Positions 1 through 7,329 are shown, counted from the first letter of the stretch. The stretch is DNA of 16,289 nt from Litoribrevibacter sp041590855 (GCA_041590855.1 JBFHTA010000057.1:1-16289); one strand, 5' to 3'. Made by a program: numbers and translations. Notes: generated from the letters alone by a model not told the origin.

Positions 1-80
1 GAGAAATGGCTCTTTTTTGTTGCGATTTTTTGACGTAACCCGTTATGCCTTCAAAACCGCGCCTCAAATAGCCATTTCTC
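1..80. repeat. 80-bp segment bounded by perfect 11-bp inverted repeats
   Basis: GAGAAATGGCT at 1-11 is the exact reverse complement of AGCCATTTCTC at 70-80. The 58-bp interior is non-coding and contains two T6 runs at about 13-30. The left arm begins at the first base of the window, so it may be longer. It could be the ends of a small non-autonomous element, a long hairpin in the 3' region of the neighbouring kinase gene, or chance. No target duplication can be judged because the left flank is missing. Confidence 0.5.
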
Positions 81-174
81 TTATAGGCCAGAGCAGAGAG
101 GGACTTATTCAGAGGCTCCCTAGACAACAACTAACCGGCAACCACTAGGAAACTCTCCTACTCAAGGGGGAACC
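81..174. other. Non-coding stretch downstream of the hybrid kinase
   Basis: These 94 bases lie between the inverted-repeat segment and the stop codon of the kinase gene. I see no start codon with a ribosome site, no convincing hairpin plus T-run and no repeat. A short AGGGA/TCCCT pairing is possible around 98-121 but is too weak to call a terminator. Confidence 0.5.
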
Positions 175-2106
175 TTAATGAATGATTTTGTACGCCTTAT
201 TCATGGCTTTCACCAAGGTATCGTAAAGCACAGGCTTGGCGACAAAATCATTCATCCCCATCCGATAACATTTACGTTCTTCATCCAACATTGCGGAAGC
301 CGTTAACGCGATGATATAAATACCTTCGTATTCTTTATTCGAATGACGGATAGTTGCCGCCGCTTCATAACCGTCCATCACCGGCATTTGGCAATCCATC
401 AGTACCAAATTAAAGTTTTCCTGCTCCAGTTTCTCCAAGGCTTGCTGCCCGTTTTCAGCCACACTGTAAGGCACTGACATTTGCTCTAACATACTGCCGG
501 TTACCAATTGATTGACGGTATTGTCTTCGACCATCAGAACGTTCAGTTCCTTGCCTTCAAATATTGGCTGCTCATGATGAGCAGTCATCGAAGAGTCGCT
601 TTGCCCCTCCATCACTTCCAACGGAATATTGAACCAGAACCGGGCACCATCCCCCAGTTTGGACTCCACCCCCAGGCTGCCACCCCAGGCTTCAACAATG
701 GTTCGGACAATGGCCAACCCCAAACCACTGCCCCCTTTACTGCGGGCCAAAGCATCGACTTGATGAAACTTGTTAAAAATAGTGCCGCATTCAACGCTGG
801 GAATTCCCCGGCCCGTGTCTTTGACTTCGCCATGCAGCATCCCCGGTTGGTTGGCTGCATCGGAAGGTAAATAGTCGAGATTAATCTCCACTCCGCCTTT
901 ATCCGTAAACTTAATGGCGTTGCCGATGAGATTCATCAACACCTGATAAAAACGCTTGGCATCGCCTTTAACCAGTTCCGGCATGGAATTAGAAAAAAAC
1001 AAATCCAACTTGAGGTTTTTTCTGTCTGCCTGAGGCTTTAGATTCTGCACCACATTACTGGCCACTCTACGAATCATTGTAGGCTGGGACTCAATGACAA
1101 ATTCATCAACTTCTGCACGGGATAAGTCCAATACATCATCGATGATTGATACCAAATGCTCGCCTGATTGAACCGCAATCTCCAGCAAATATTTATGGTG
1201 ATCACTCAAGTCATCGGAACGAATCAAATCCAGAATACCAATGATCCCATTTAAGGGCGTCCGAACGTCATGACTGATGCTGGCCAAAAACGACAGTTGG
1301 TCTTTACTTTGTTGCTCCACCTTATAGTTCTGCTGTTTGAGGTGCGAAATTAATTGGCGGTTCTTAATTAGGGTACGCACCCTGACCATGACTTCATGAG
1401 GTAACACCGGCTTACTGACGTAATCGTTTACCCCTCGCTGCAGCAGCTCAATTCGGCGGGCCGAATCGTCATATCCGGTAATGGCAATAATCGGAACATC
1501 CCCTTTTCTGCCACCCATTCGCCGAATTTTGTGAACTATATGCAAACCTGAAATTTCTCCTGGCAAAACAATATCCGTCAGCACCAAATCGTAATCGTTT
1601 GACTGAAACGCACGCCAGGCATCTTCGCCTGTTTCAAACGCATCGACGCTCAATCCGCTCTCTTCTATGAAGCTCATCATCGACAACTGCTGACTGACCG
1701 AATCCTCAATATAAAGCACACGCCCTTCCAACGGACTATTTCTCTCAAGATGACGTTGCAAATAGGCATCCAACTCCGAGAACTCACTGCGGTTGAAAAT
1801 GTCGGTGATACCTGAGCTGAAAGCTTCTCGTTGGGAAGTCCCACTTTCTTCTGTAGTTAACAGCACAATCGGTGTGTATTGATAGCCGGGCTGTTCACGA
1901 ATAAAGCGACTTGCCTCAAGACCATTCATTGCTCCGGGAGTCTGCATACCTAGACAAATAAAATCAAAATGCGTTTTTTCTAACACCGAAGACAGCGTAT
2001 CTGTATTGGCTAGTAAGGTGGAGGCCATACCAGACGCATTAAACAAACGTTCCAAAATTGCCCTTTGTGATTTACTTCCTTCGATGGCTAAAACATTTGA
2101 TGTCAT
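175..2106 (-). CDS. Soluble hybrid histidine kinase, REC-REC-HisKA-HATPase-REC
   Basis: This is a cytoplasmic hybrid sensor kinase of 643 residues with no membrane segment or signal peptide. Domain order: a degenerate receiver (about 1-120), a complete receiver (about 127-250; phospho-acceptor D178, K232), a HisKA dimerisation domain (H279 in SHDVRTPLNG), a HATPase_c domain (N-box around N392-N396, DTGRGI at 430-435, GGSGLGLAI at 458-466) and a C-terminal receiver (about 521-640; D571, K624). In the first receiver G53 occupies the phospho-acceptor position, the acidic pair is reduced to E9-G10 and the usual KP pair is absent, so it is probably a pseudo-receiver. The order suggests that phosphorylation of receiver 2 tunes the kinase and receiver 3 relays phosphate to an Hpt protein not present here. 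The start is supported by AAGGAAAGGG just upstream. The input signal and output partner are unknown. Confidence 0.93.
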   Translation of the reverse strand: MTSNVLAIEGSKSQRAILERLFNASGMASTLLANTDTLSSVLEKTHFDFICLGMQTPGAMNGLEASRFIREQPGYQYTPIVLLTTEESGTSQREAFSSGITDIFNRSEFSELDAYLQRHLERNSPLEGRVLYIEDSVSQQLSMMSFIEESGLSVDAFETGEDAWRAFQSNDYDLVLTDIVLPGEISGLHIVHKIRRMGGRKGDVPIIAITGYDDSARRIELLQRGVNDYVSKPVLPHEVMVRVRTLIKNRQLISHLKQQNYKVEQQSKDQLSFLASISHDVRTPLNGIIGILDLIRSDDLSDHHKYLLEIAVQSGEHLVSIIDDVLDLSRAEVDEFVIESQPTMIRRVASNVVQNLKPQADRKNLKLDLFFSNSMPELVKGDAKRFYQVLMNLIGNAIKFTDKGGVEINLDYLPSDAANQPGMLHGEVKDTGRGIPSVECGTIFNKFHQVDALARSKGGSGLGLAIVRTIVEAWGGSLGVESKLGDGARFWFNIPLEVMEGQSDSSMTAHHEQPIFEGKELNVLMVEDNTVNQLVTGSMLEQMSVPYSVAENGQQALEKLEQENFNLVLMDCQMPVMDGYEAAATIRHSNKEYEGIYIIALTASAMLDEERKCYRMGMNDFVAKPVLYDTLVKAMNKAYKIIH

Positions 2107-2187
2107 TCCCTTTCCTTATTAATAGCTTGGCAGAGGCCTCTTTACGCAAATAAGAACGTGCAGTGATGAACTTTGCTATTCAAACGG

Positions 2188-2217
2188 TATATAAAAAACG
2201 GAAGTCCGATGGAGCAA
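2188..2217 (-). promoter_or_regulatory. Possible sigma-70 promoter of the hybrid kinase
   Basis: Read on the minus strand, TTGCTC (2212-2217) and TATATA (2188-2193) are separated by 18 bases, about 80 bp upstream of the kinase start. The -35 match is only partial, so this is a weak call. Confidence 0.25.
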
Positions 2218-2238
2218 GTATAGCAGCGCTATGCAAGT
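2214..2238. repeat. Small palindrome between two GCAAGT direct repeats
   Basis: ATAGC-AGC-GCTAT (2220-2232) is an inverted repeat with a 3-base centre, bracketed by identical GCAAGT hexamers at 2214-2219 and 2233-2238. It lies between the divergent kinase and phosphorylase genes, overlapping the possible -35 of the kinase promoter. It could be an operator; no known factor site is recognised. Confidence 0.3.
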
Positions 2239-2342
2239 CAACATGCTCTGGAATAAATGAACCTTTTTAACGACCTCTTGCACCGGCTTGGATATACTTG
2301 TCCACTTCCATGACAAAACCATGAATAAACAAGGAGTACGGA

Positions 2343-3104
2343 GTGCGAACCATTGCGGTCATCGGCGGTACCGGCCTGAATCAATTTCCCAATGCAGAAC
2401 AGTTAACGCCTTTAGAGTTGACGACGCCTTACGGAAAGCCGTCCGGCCAGATACAGAAAATGCGCATTCGAGACGTCGAGTTCTTCTTTCTGGCCCGTCA
2501 CGGCCAACCCCATACATTACCTCCGCATCAAATTAATTACCGGGCAAATATCCACGCGCTGCATCAACTTCAGGTCACGGATATCTTCGCAGTGAACGCA
2601 GTAGGCGGTATTACAGAGGACGCACCAACCGGCCAGCTGTGCATCCCGGATCAGCTCATTGACTATACCTGGGGGCGTGCGCATACCTTCTCACAGCAAG
2701 AAGCAAACAACGATCTATTATCTGTTCAGCACATCGACTTTACCTCCCCGTTTACAGACACACTCAGGGAAGTGCTGATCGAACAAGGTCGTCTTCTAGA
2801 CCTGCCAATGACCGATGGAGGCACCTACGCCGTCACCCAGGGGCCAAGGTTGGAAACTGCCGCTGAAATTGCCAAATACGAGCGAGACGGGTGCGATATG
2901 GTGGGAATGACCGCGATGCCGGAAGCCGCCCTTGCCCGAGAGCTGGGCTTAAACTACGCCAGCGTTTGCTTGTCGGTTAATCCCGCTGCCGGAAAAAGTG
3001 ATGCCGAAATTACCATGGACGACATTCGCGCCGTCATTCAGAAAGGTATGGGACAGGTCACCGATCTACTGGAAGCCTCGATCCTGGCATTTAAGAGTCG
3101 CTAA
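2343..3104 (+). CDS. S-methyl-5'-thioinosine phosphorylase (MTAP/PNP family)
   Basis: The 253-residue protein belongs to the trimeric purine nucleoside phosphorylase/MTA phosphorylase family. It should split S-methyl-5'-thioinosine with phosphate into hypoxanthine and 5-methylthioribose-1-phosphate. Visible motifs are the phosphate loop GGTG (8-11), RHG (52-54), TQGPRLET (165-172) and GMTAMPEA (188-195). The purine-recognition segment reads SVNPAAG (211-217), with N213 where adenine-specific MTA phosphorylases carry an Asp-containing motif; this favours a 6-oxopurine, as in the Pseudomonas aeruginosa enzyme. The start is GTG at 2343, chosen because AAGGAG sits about 7 bases upstream and the N-terminus (MRTIAVIGGTG) is complete. 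It is followed on the same strand by mtnA, which uses its product. An MTA-specific phosphorylase is the alternative. Confidence 0.88.
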   Translation: MRTIAVIGGTGLNQFPNAEQLTPLELTTPYGKPSGQIQKMRIRDVEFFFLARHGQPHTLPPHQINYRANIHALHQLQVTDIFAVNAVGGITEDAPTGQLCIPDQLIDYTWGRAHTFSQQEANNDLLSVQHIDFTSPFTDTLREVLIEQGRLLDLPMTDGGTYAVTQGPRLETAAEIAKYERDGCDMVGMTAMPEAALARELGLNYASVCLSVNPAAGKSDAEITMDDIRAVIQKGMGQVTDLLEASILAFKSR

Positions 3105-3153
3105 AAACACTCAGTTCTGACAAACCATTTCATTGAACACAAGACAAATCGCT

Positions 3154-4260
3154 ATGACCAAGACGTCCGAAAACACGTTAAGCCACTTTATCCCCAACGA
3201 ATTCAGCCCTATTCGCTGGCAGAACAACACGCTGGAATTACTGGACCAGCGGCTTCTTCCCCAACAAATGACGTGGTTAGGTTTTCAGGACGCACCTTCT
3301 GTCGCTACTGCCATTCGAGATATGGTGGTGCGTGGTGCCCCGGCGATCGGTATCACAGCGGCCTACGCCGTGGCGTTATCCGCCATCCAGCACAAACAAT
3401 CACTGAACCAACCATCACAGAACCAGCAATCACTCAGCCAAGAGGTTATTCGAGTCATTGAAGCAGACATTGCATTGCTCGCTGAAAGCCGCCCGACCGC
3501 CATTAATCTCAAGTGGGCATTAGATCGAATGAATGCCGTCTTGCAAGCCAGCTCTGCGGATACGGTACTGGAGAATCTGATTCGGGAAGCCATCGAGATT
3601 CATCAACAAGACATCGATTTCTGCCATCGCATCGGAGCGCACGGTGCCAAGCTGATTGAGGCTGGCAGCACCCTCTATACCCATTGCAACGCAGGTGCAT
3701 TAGCAACCGGCGGACATGGTACAGCGCTGGGCGTGATACGAACCGCTTTCAGTCAACAGAAGGTGGCTCAGGTCTTTGCCGGAGAAACCCGCCCCTGGAT
3801 GCAAGGTGCCCGCCTCACCAGTTGGGAGCTCCATCAAGCCGATATCCCTGTTAAGTTAGTGACCGAAGGGGCAGCGGGTCATACTATGAAACAGCATCAA
3901 GTGAACTGGTTGATTGTCGGGGCAGACCGCATTGCCGCTGACGGTTCTGTCGCCAATAAAATCGGTACCTATAATCTGGCAATTCTCGCTCGCCACCATC
4001 GCTGTAAGGTTATGGTCGCAGCCCCAAGCTCCACCTTTGATCTGACCATCCTCAATGGCGACGACATTCCGATCGAACAGCGGCCCGAAACGGAAGTGAC
4101 TCACCTGCAAAGCACACCAATGGCACCGAACGGCGTTTCAGCACTGAATCCCTCGTTTGATGTGACACCGCCGGACTTAGTGGACGCCATCGTGACCGAG
4201 CTTGGGGTAATCCACCAGCCCACCCGAGAGAAAATTGAACAGCACTTTCGGGCTGATTGA
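3154..4260 (+). CDS. mtnA: Methylthioribose-1-phosphate isomerase
   Basis: MtnA converts 5-methylthioribose-1-phosphate to 5-methylthioribulose-1-phosphate in methionine salvage. It is a soluble enzyme of the eIF2B-alpha-like fold. From ATG 3154 it has 368 residues, a normal length. The signature THCNAGALATGGHG carries the catalytic Cys (C178) and GADRIAADGSVANKIGTY the catalytic Asp (D258). A TTG at 3133 would add seven residues, but neither start has a convincing ribosome site and the ATG fits the family better. The gene lies 49 bp after the phosphorylase that makes its substrate, so the pair is probably one operon. A Gln/Ser/Asn-rich insert, coded by three 15-bp repeats at 3397-3441, sits in the N-terminal domain. 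No other mtn gene is in the window. Confidence 0.95.
   Translation: MTKTSENTLSHFIPNEFSPIRWQNNTLELLDQRLLPQQMTWLGFQDAPSVATAIRDMVVRGAPAIGITAAYAVALSAIQHKQSLNQPSQNQQSLSQEVIRVIEADIALLAESRPTAINLKWALDRMNAVLQASSADTVLENLIREAIEIHQQDIDFCHRIGAHGAKLIEAGSTLYTHCNAGALATGGHGTALGVIRTAFSQQKVAQVFAGETRPWMQGARLTSWELHQADIPVKLVTEGAAGHTMKQHQVNWLIVGADRIAADGSVANKIGTYNLAILARHHRCKVMVAAPSSTFDLTILNGDDIPIEQRPETEVTHLQSTPMAPNGVSALNPSFDVTPPDLVDAIVTELGVIHQPTREKIEQHFRAD
3397..3441 (+). repeat. Three in-frame 15-bp tandem repeats within mtnA
   Basis: The units are CAATCACTGAACCAA (3397-3411), CCATCACAGAACCAG (3412-3426) and CAATCACTCAGCCAA (3427-3441). They encode QSLNQ, PSQNQ and QSLSQ, a polar low-complexity loop just before the helix that leads to the conserved SRPTAINL segment. 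By family knowledge this is a variable surface region, so the expansion is probably tolerated. Confidence 0.75.
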
Positions 4261-4319
4261 TTCGTCGATCATCGATAATCAATGAATCGCAAATGATCAG
4301 AGGGAACAATATCCGTTTA

Positions 4320-5201
4320 TCACTTGCGACGACGAACCACGCTTTGAGGGTCTTGATGAATCAGGATATCCGCATCCGGAAAAGCCTCTCTGAGCGCCTG
4401 TTCCACTTCATCAGACACTCGATGCGCCTCTTTCAAGGGTAACAAATCATCCAGTTCCAAATGAAACTGAATAAACTTGATTGGGCCGGACTGACGGGTT
4501 CTTAATTCATGCAGCCCATAGACGTCCGGGTGTTTGACCACTGTATTCATGATCAACAAATGACTTTCTTCATCTAACGCCCGGTCCATCAAGGCATTCA
4601 CCGCTTCCCTGGCAATGCCCCAGGCGCTGTACAAAATATAAAACGCGATGCCCAGCGCAAACCAGCCATCCACCGCATCATAGCCATAGGACGCTAACCC
4701 CAATGCCACCAGGATGGCGACATTCATCAATAAATCGCCTTTGTAATGCAACGAATCGCCTTTAATGGCCAAGCTGTCGGTGACTTTGGCCACATAATGC
4801 TGGAACAGCACCAAGGCCAAGGTTGCCAATATTGAGATCACCATCACCACCATGCCAATCTCGGGTTGGGCGATGGGTTTCGGCGCCAAAATACGATCCA
4901 TTGCATGCAACAGCAGCAACACACAGGAGCCTGTAATGAACGCACTCTGTGCCAATCCGGCCAGGCCTTCGGCCTTACCATGGCCAAACCTGTGCTCTTT
5001 ATCGGCCGGTTGTACCGCCCATTTTAACGCCAATAGATTTGCGGTAGAGGCCGCCAAATCCAACAAGGAATCGGTCAGCGAAGCCAACACACTTGAGGAG
5101 CCCGTCATCATCACCGCGACCACCTTGATAGCAATTAGAAAAAGCGCAGTCCCGGTTGCAATCCACCCGGCAAGCACCGTTAAGCGCGCATAATCTTGCA
5201 T
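4320..5201 (-). CDS. fieF: Cation diffusion facilitator, FieF/YiiP-type Zn/Fe efflux pump
   Basis: This 293-residue inner-membrane protein exports divalent metal ions (zinc or ferrous iron) in exchange for protons, as a dimer. Six hydrophobic membrane segments precede a cytoplasmic domain from about residue 208. The transport-site residues of E. coli YiiP are all present: D44 and D48 in TDSLLD, H152 and D156 in SLHYKGD. H70 and H73 in HRFGHGKAE belong to the loop metal site. The C-terminal domain keeps the YiiP-like segments IQFHLELDD and LIHQDP, so both the dimer interface and the metal-binding tail look intact. AGGA lies about 7 bases before the ATG. The gene starts 31 bp after the end of the PLP lyase gene on the same strand, suggesting co-transcription. 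The exact metal cannot be read from the sequence. Confidence 0.93.
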   Translation of the reverse strand: MQDYARLTVLAGWIATGTALFLIAIKVVAVMMTGSSSVLASLTDSLLDLAASTANLLALKWAVQPADKEHRFGHGKAEGLAGLAQSAFITGSCVLLLLHAMDRILAPKPIAQPEIGMVVMVISILATLALVLFQHYVAKVTDSLAIKGDSLHYKGDLLMNVAILVALGLASYGYDAVDGWFALGIAFYILYSAWGIAREAVNALMDRALDEESHLLIMNTVVKHPDVYGLHELRTRQSGPIKFIQFHLELDDLLPLKEAHRVSDEVEQALREAFPDADILIHQDPQSVVRRRK

Positions 5202-5232
5202 AAGCGATTCCTGTTACTGTTGTTCCGACGGC

Positions 5233-6381
5233 TCAGGAGACTGATAAAGCATCAATGGCGGTACGAATGCGTTTAAAGGCCTCTTCCAACACCGCTCGCT
5301 GGCAGCCAAAATTGAGTCGTACAAATTGATCGCTGCGGAAGTCCCGCCCCGGCGACATCCCCACGCCGTAGTCTTCGAAGTAAGCCGCAGGGTTTTCCAA
5401 CCCCAATCCAGAAGCATCAATCCAGGCCAGATAAGTGGCTTCGGTGTGCAACATCGACAAACCATTAATGTCTGCGACTTGCTGTTCAATATAGTCCCGG
5501 TTGGCTCGTAAATAGGATAATTGCTCGCTCAACCAGGCATCGCCATGCTCGTAGGCGGCTATGGCCGCTTCAATGGCCATCAGGTTTACCTCTGGCACTA
5601 TCCCCTGAATTTGTCGCTTAAATTGAGTGCGGAGTTTCGGATTTTGAATAACCGCAAACGAACACCCCAAGCCTGCGATGTTCCAGGTTTTGCTTGGTGC
5701 CATCAACACGCAACTGCGTTGAGACGCTGCTTCTGACAAAGAAGAGAATGGAATATGAGGCAGGTCGTCCAGAACCAGATCACAGTGAATTTCGTCCGAA
5801 CACACCAGCCAGTCGTATTGCGCTGCCATATCAGCCAATCGAGTCAGTTCATCCCGACGAAAAACTGTCCCACCCGGGTTCTGAGGGTTACATAACATCA
5901 GTAAATGAATCTGATCCGCCTGTGATTCCAGCGTCTGCCAATCAATCATCCAACGGCCCGATTGCTCGATAAAGGGAATAAAGCAAGGTTCTGCTCCGGC
6001 GTTTCGAACCGAAGAGACAAATGGCGGATAAATCGGGGTAGGAATAGCCACTTTTTTAGACGCATTAAAAAATGCTCGGGCTGTCACATTCAGCCCACAG
6101 ACAAGGCCAGGGATAAACACCAAATCTTCAGCCTTGATGTGCCACTGATACAAACGCGCCATGCGATCGATAATCAATGTCTTCAAACGATCAGGTACCA
6201 GGGTATAACCAAAAATACCGTGCTCTGCCCTAGCCTTTAGGGCATTGATAATGGCATCGGCTACCTTAAAGTCACTGTCTGCCACCCACATAGGCAAGAC
6301 ATCACGCCCCCGGTATTTTTCCCATTTCATACTGGACGTATCCGTCCGGTCGATGATGTGATTAAAATCCACGCCTGTCAT
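5233..6381 (-). CDS. MalY/PatB family PLP-dependent C-S beta-lyase
   Basis: This is a fold-type I aminotransferase-like enzyme of the MalY/PatB group, which cleaves cystathionine or cysteine conjugates into a thiol, pyruvate and ammonia in the cytoplasm. Counting from the ATG at 6381 (382 residues), visible features are NPQNPGG (N168), SDEIHCDLV (D196, which pairs with the PLP ring nitrogen), the Schiff-base lysine K231 in APSKTWN, and R355 in FVRLNFGC for the substrate carboxylate. An upstream ATG at 6399 would add six residues, but AGAGGGG immediately before 6381 favours the shorter form. FieF follows at 31 bp. The methionine-salvage genes next door make cystathionine lyase activity plausible, but substrate cannot be assigned, and MalY-type proteins can also act as regulators. 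Confidence 0.87.
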   Translation of the reverse strand: MTGVDFNHIIDRTDTSSMKWEKYRGRDVLPMWVADSDFKVADAIINALKARAEHGIFGYTLVPDRLKTLIIDRMARLYQWHIKAEDLVFIPGLVCGLNVTARAFFNASKKVAIPTPIYPPFVSSVRNAGAEPCFIPFIEQSGRWMIDWQTLESQADQIHLLMLCNPQNPGGTVFRRDELTRLADMAAQYDWLVCSDEIHCDLVLDDLPHIPFSSLSEAASQRSCVLMAPSKTWNIAGLGCSFAVIQNPKLRTQFKRQIQGIVPEVNLMAIEAAIAAYEHGDAWLSEQLSYLRANRDYIEQQVADINGLSMLHTEATYLAWIDASGLGLENPAAYFEDYGVGMSPGRDFRSDQFVRLNFGCQRAVLEEAFKRIRTAIDALSVS

Positions 6382-6521
6382 AGTCCCCTCTTTTGGCATT
6401 CGCTGATGATTTATGCAGTGATTGTTCAGACAGCACCACTTTAACCCGTTACTTAGTGCAATAAACAGAGAAAGGTTTCATTTTTAGTACGTTTCGTTCT
6501 AGCTTGTTCCGGCAATCCATC

Positions 6522-6550
6522 TTGAGCCCTTCGCCACCCTGCTGTATATT
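6522..6550 (+). promoter_or_regulatory. Sigma-70 promoter for the disordered-protein gene
   Basis: TTGAGC (6522-6527) and TATATT (6545-6550) are separated by exactly 17 bases, 35 bp upstream of the ATG at 6586. Both hexamers are good matches to the -35 and -10 consensus, and no competing coding sequence overlaps. Confidence 0.6.
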
Positions 6551-6585
6551 TATTATACAAACCTTCTTAAATCGGCAGGCTGCAT

Positions 6586-7239
6586 ATGACTAACATCACA
6601 GCGACCACAGGTATCAACCCCTTAGTGCAACCGCTCAATACCGGTGAAGAGGAGCAGCGTGTTGCCAACACCACACGAAATGCGGCACAAGACAATGTGG
6701 CGGCGAGAGCACCTGAAGCTACCGACGAGACTGCGCCCAGAAATAACAGTCAATCCAGCACCCAACCGCAAGAAGAACTGAACCGACGGGACGACCCTGA
6801 ACTGCAATCCGAACGGCAAGAACTCACTGAGTCTCGGAATGAAAGTTCTCGGAACGAAAGTTCTCGGAGTGACACCTCAGCCCCGGTCGATCAACCTGCG
6901 CCAAGAACGGAAAGCTCCGTCACTGTTACCCTTTCGACTTCGGAAGAGCCATCACAAGCCCCCGCTTTGTCTCGGGATGACTTGATTAGAACAACCAATG
7001 AACCTCCTGCCGCCAACGAGTCCAACATAGAGGCTGAAACAGCCACAAGTAATCAGTCATCAGCGGCCTCTACTCAAAATGAAACGGATACCGACGACAC
7101 CGTACAGGCTTCTAGTACCGAAACGCCACCTGCAAGCCAGAGTGACGATCAGGAACCGGCGCCCGACCCCAGGGTTTCAAGTTTTCTTGAACAAAACGCC
7201 GAGCAACGTGTGGGGATTAATCTCAACGCGACCGCCTGA
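6586..7239 (+). CDS. Intrinsically disordered Ser/Thr/Glu/Gln-rich protein, unknown function
   Basis: I do not recognise this 217-residue protein. It is dominated by Ser, Thr, Glu, Gln, Asn, Ala and Pro, with few hydrophobic residues, no cysteine, no signal peptide and no membrane segment, so it should be almost fully disordered. Only the two ends look ordered: an N-terminal INPLVQPLN segment and a C-terminal SSFLEQNAEQRVGINLNATA tail with a hydrophobic pattern that may be a docking motif. Residues 82-96 are coded by three 15-bp repeats. Coding reality is supported by a 17-bp-spaced promoter upstream and a strong terminator 26 bp after the stop; the ribosome site (GGCAGG) is mediocre. It is a single-gene unit between divergent patB-like and downstream cnoX-like genes. 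A secreted or flagellar-linked role is possible but unsupported. Confidence 0.72.
   Translation: MTNITATTGINPLVQPLNTGEEEQRVANTTRNAAQDNVAARAPEATDETAPRNNSQSSTQPQEELNRRDDPELQSERQELTESRNESSRNESSRSDTSAPVDQPAPRTESSVTVTLSTSEEPSQAPALSRDDLIRTTNEPPAANESNIEAETATSNQSSAASTQNETDTDDTVQASSTETPPASQSDDQEPAPDPRVSSFLEQNAEQRVGINLNATA
6829..6873 (+). repeat. Three in-frame 15-bp tandem repeats in the disordered-protein gene
   Basis: Units at 6829-6843, 6844-6858 and 6859-6873 share the core TCTCGGAxTGA or TCTCGGAACGA and encode ESRNE, SSRNE and SSRSD. The second and third copies share the first ten bases exactly (AGTTCTCGGA). The unit length preserves frame, as expected for replication slippage in a disordered segment. 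Confidence 0.8.
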
Positions 7240-7265
7240 TTGGCCATCACCGTCTTTCACAAATT

Positions 7266-7292
7266 GGCCCTCACTCGAGGGCCTTTTTATTT
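7266..7292 (+). terminator. Intrinsic terminator after the disordered-protein gene
   Basis: GGCCCTC (7266-7272) pairs perfectly with GAGGGCC (7277-7283) across a 4-base loop ACTC and is followed directly by TTTTTATTT. This is a textbook Rho-independent terminator, 26 bp after the stop codon. Confidence 0.93.
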
Positions 7293-7300
7293 CCGGTGAA

Positions 7301-7329
7301 TTGAATTCCACACTTCCAGCCCCCATTAT
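7301..7329 (+). promoter_or_regulatory. Likely sigma-70 promoter of the thioredoxin-TPR gene
   Basis: TTGAAT (7301-7306) and CATTAT (7324-7329) are 17 bases apart, each matching four of six consensus positions, and follow the upstream terminator. The -10 lies inside the short palindrome CCCAT-T-ATGGG (7322-7332), which might be an operator. Confidence 0.45.

Noticed and set aside
1..80. Integron attC site
   Set aside because: The inverted repeats lack the GTTRRRY/RYYYAAC ends and there is no cassette-like gene next to it.
508..870. Plus-strand open frame of 120 codons inside the hybrid kinase
   Set aside because: It lies wholly opposite conserved HATPase and receiver motifs and has no ribosome site; it is an antisense shadow.
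4261..4319. Terminator between the convergent mtnA and fieF genes
   Set aside because: GATCAT (4267-4272) and ATGATC (4293-4298) can pair, but the loop is 20 bases and no T-run follows on either strand.
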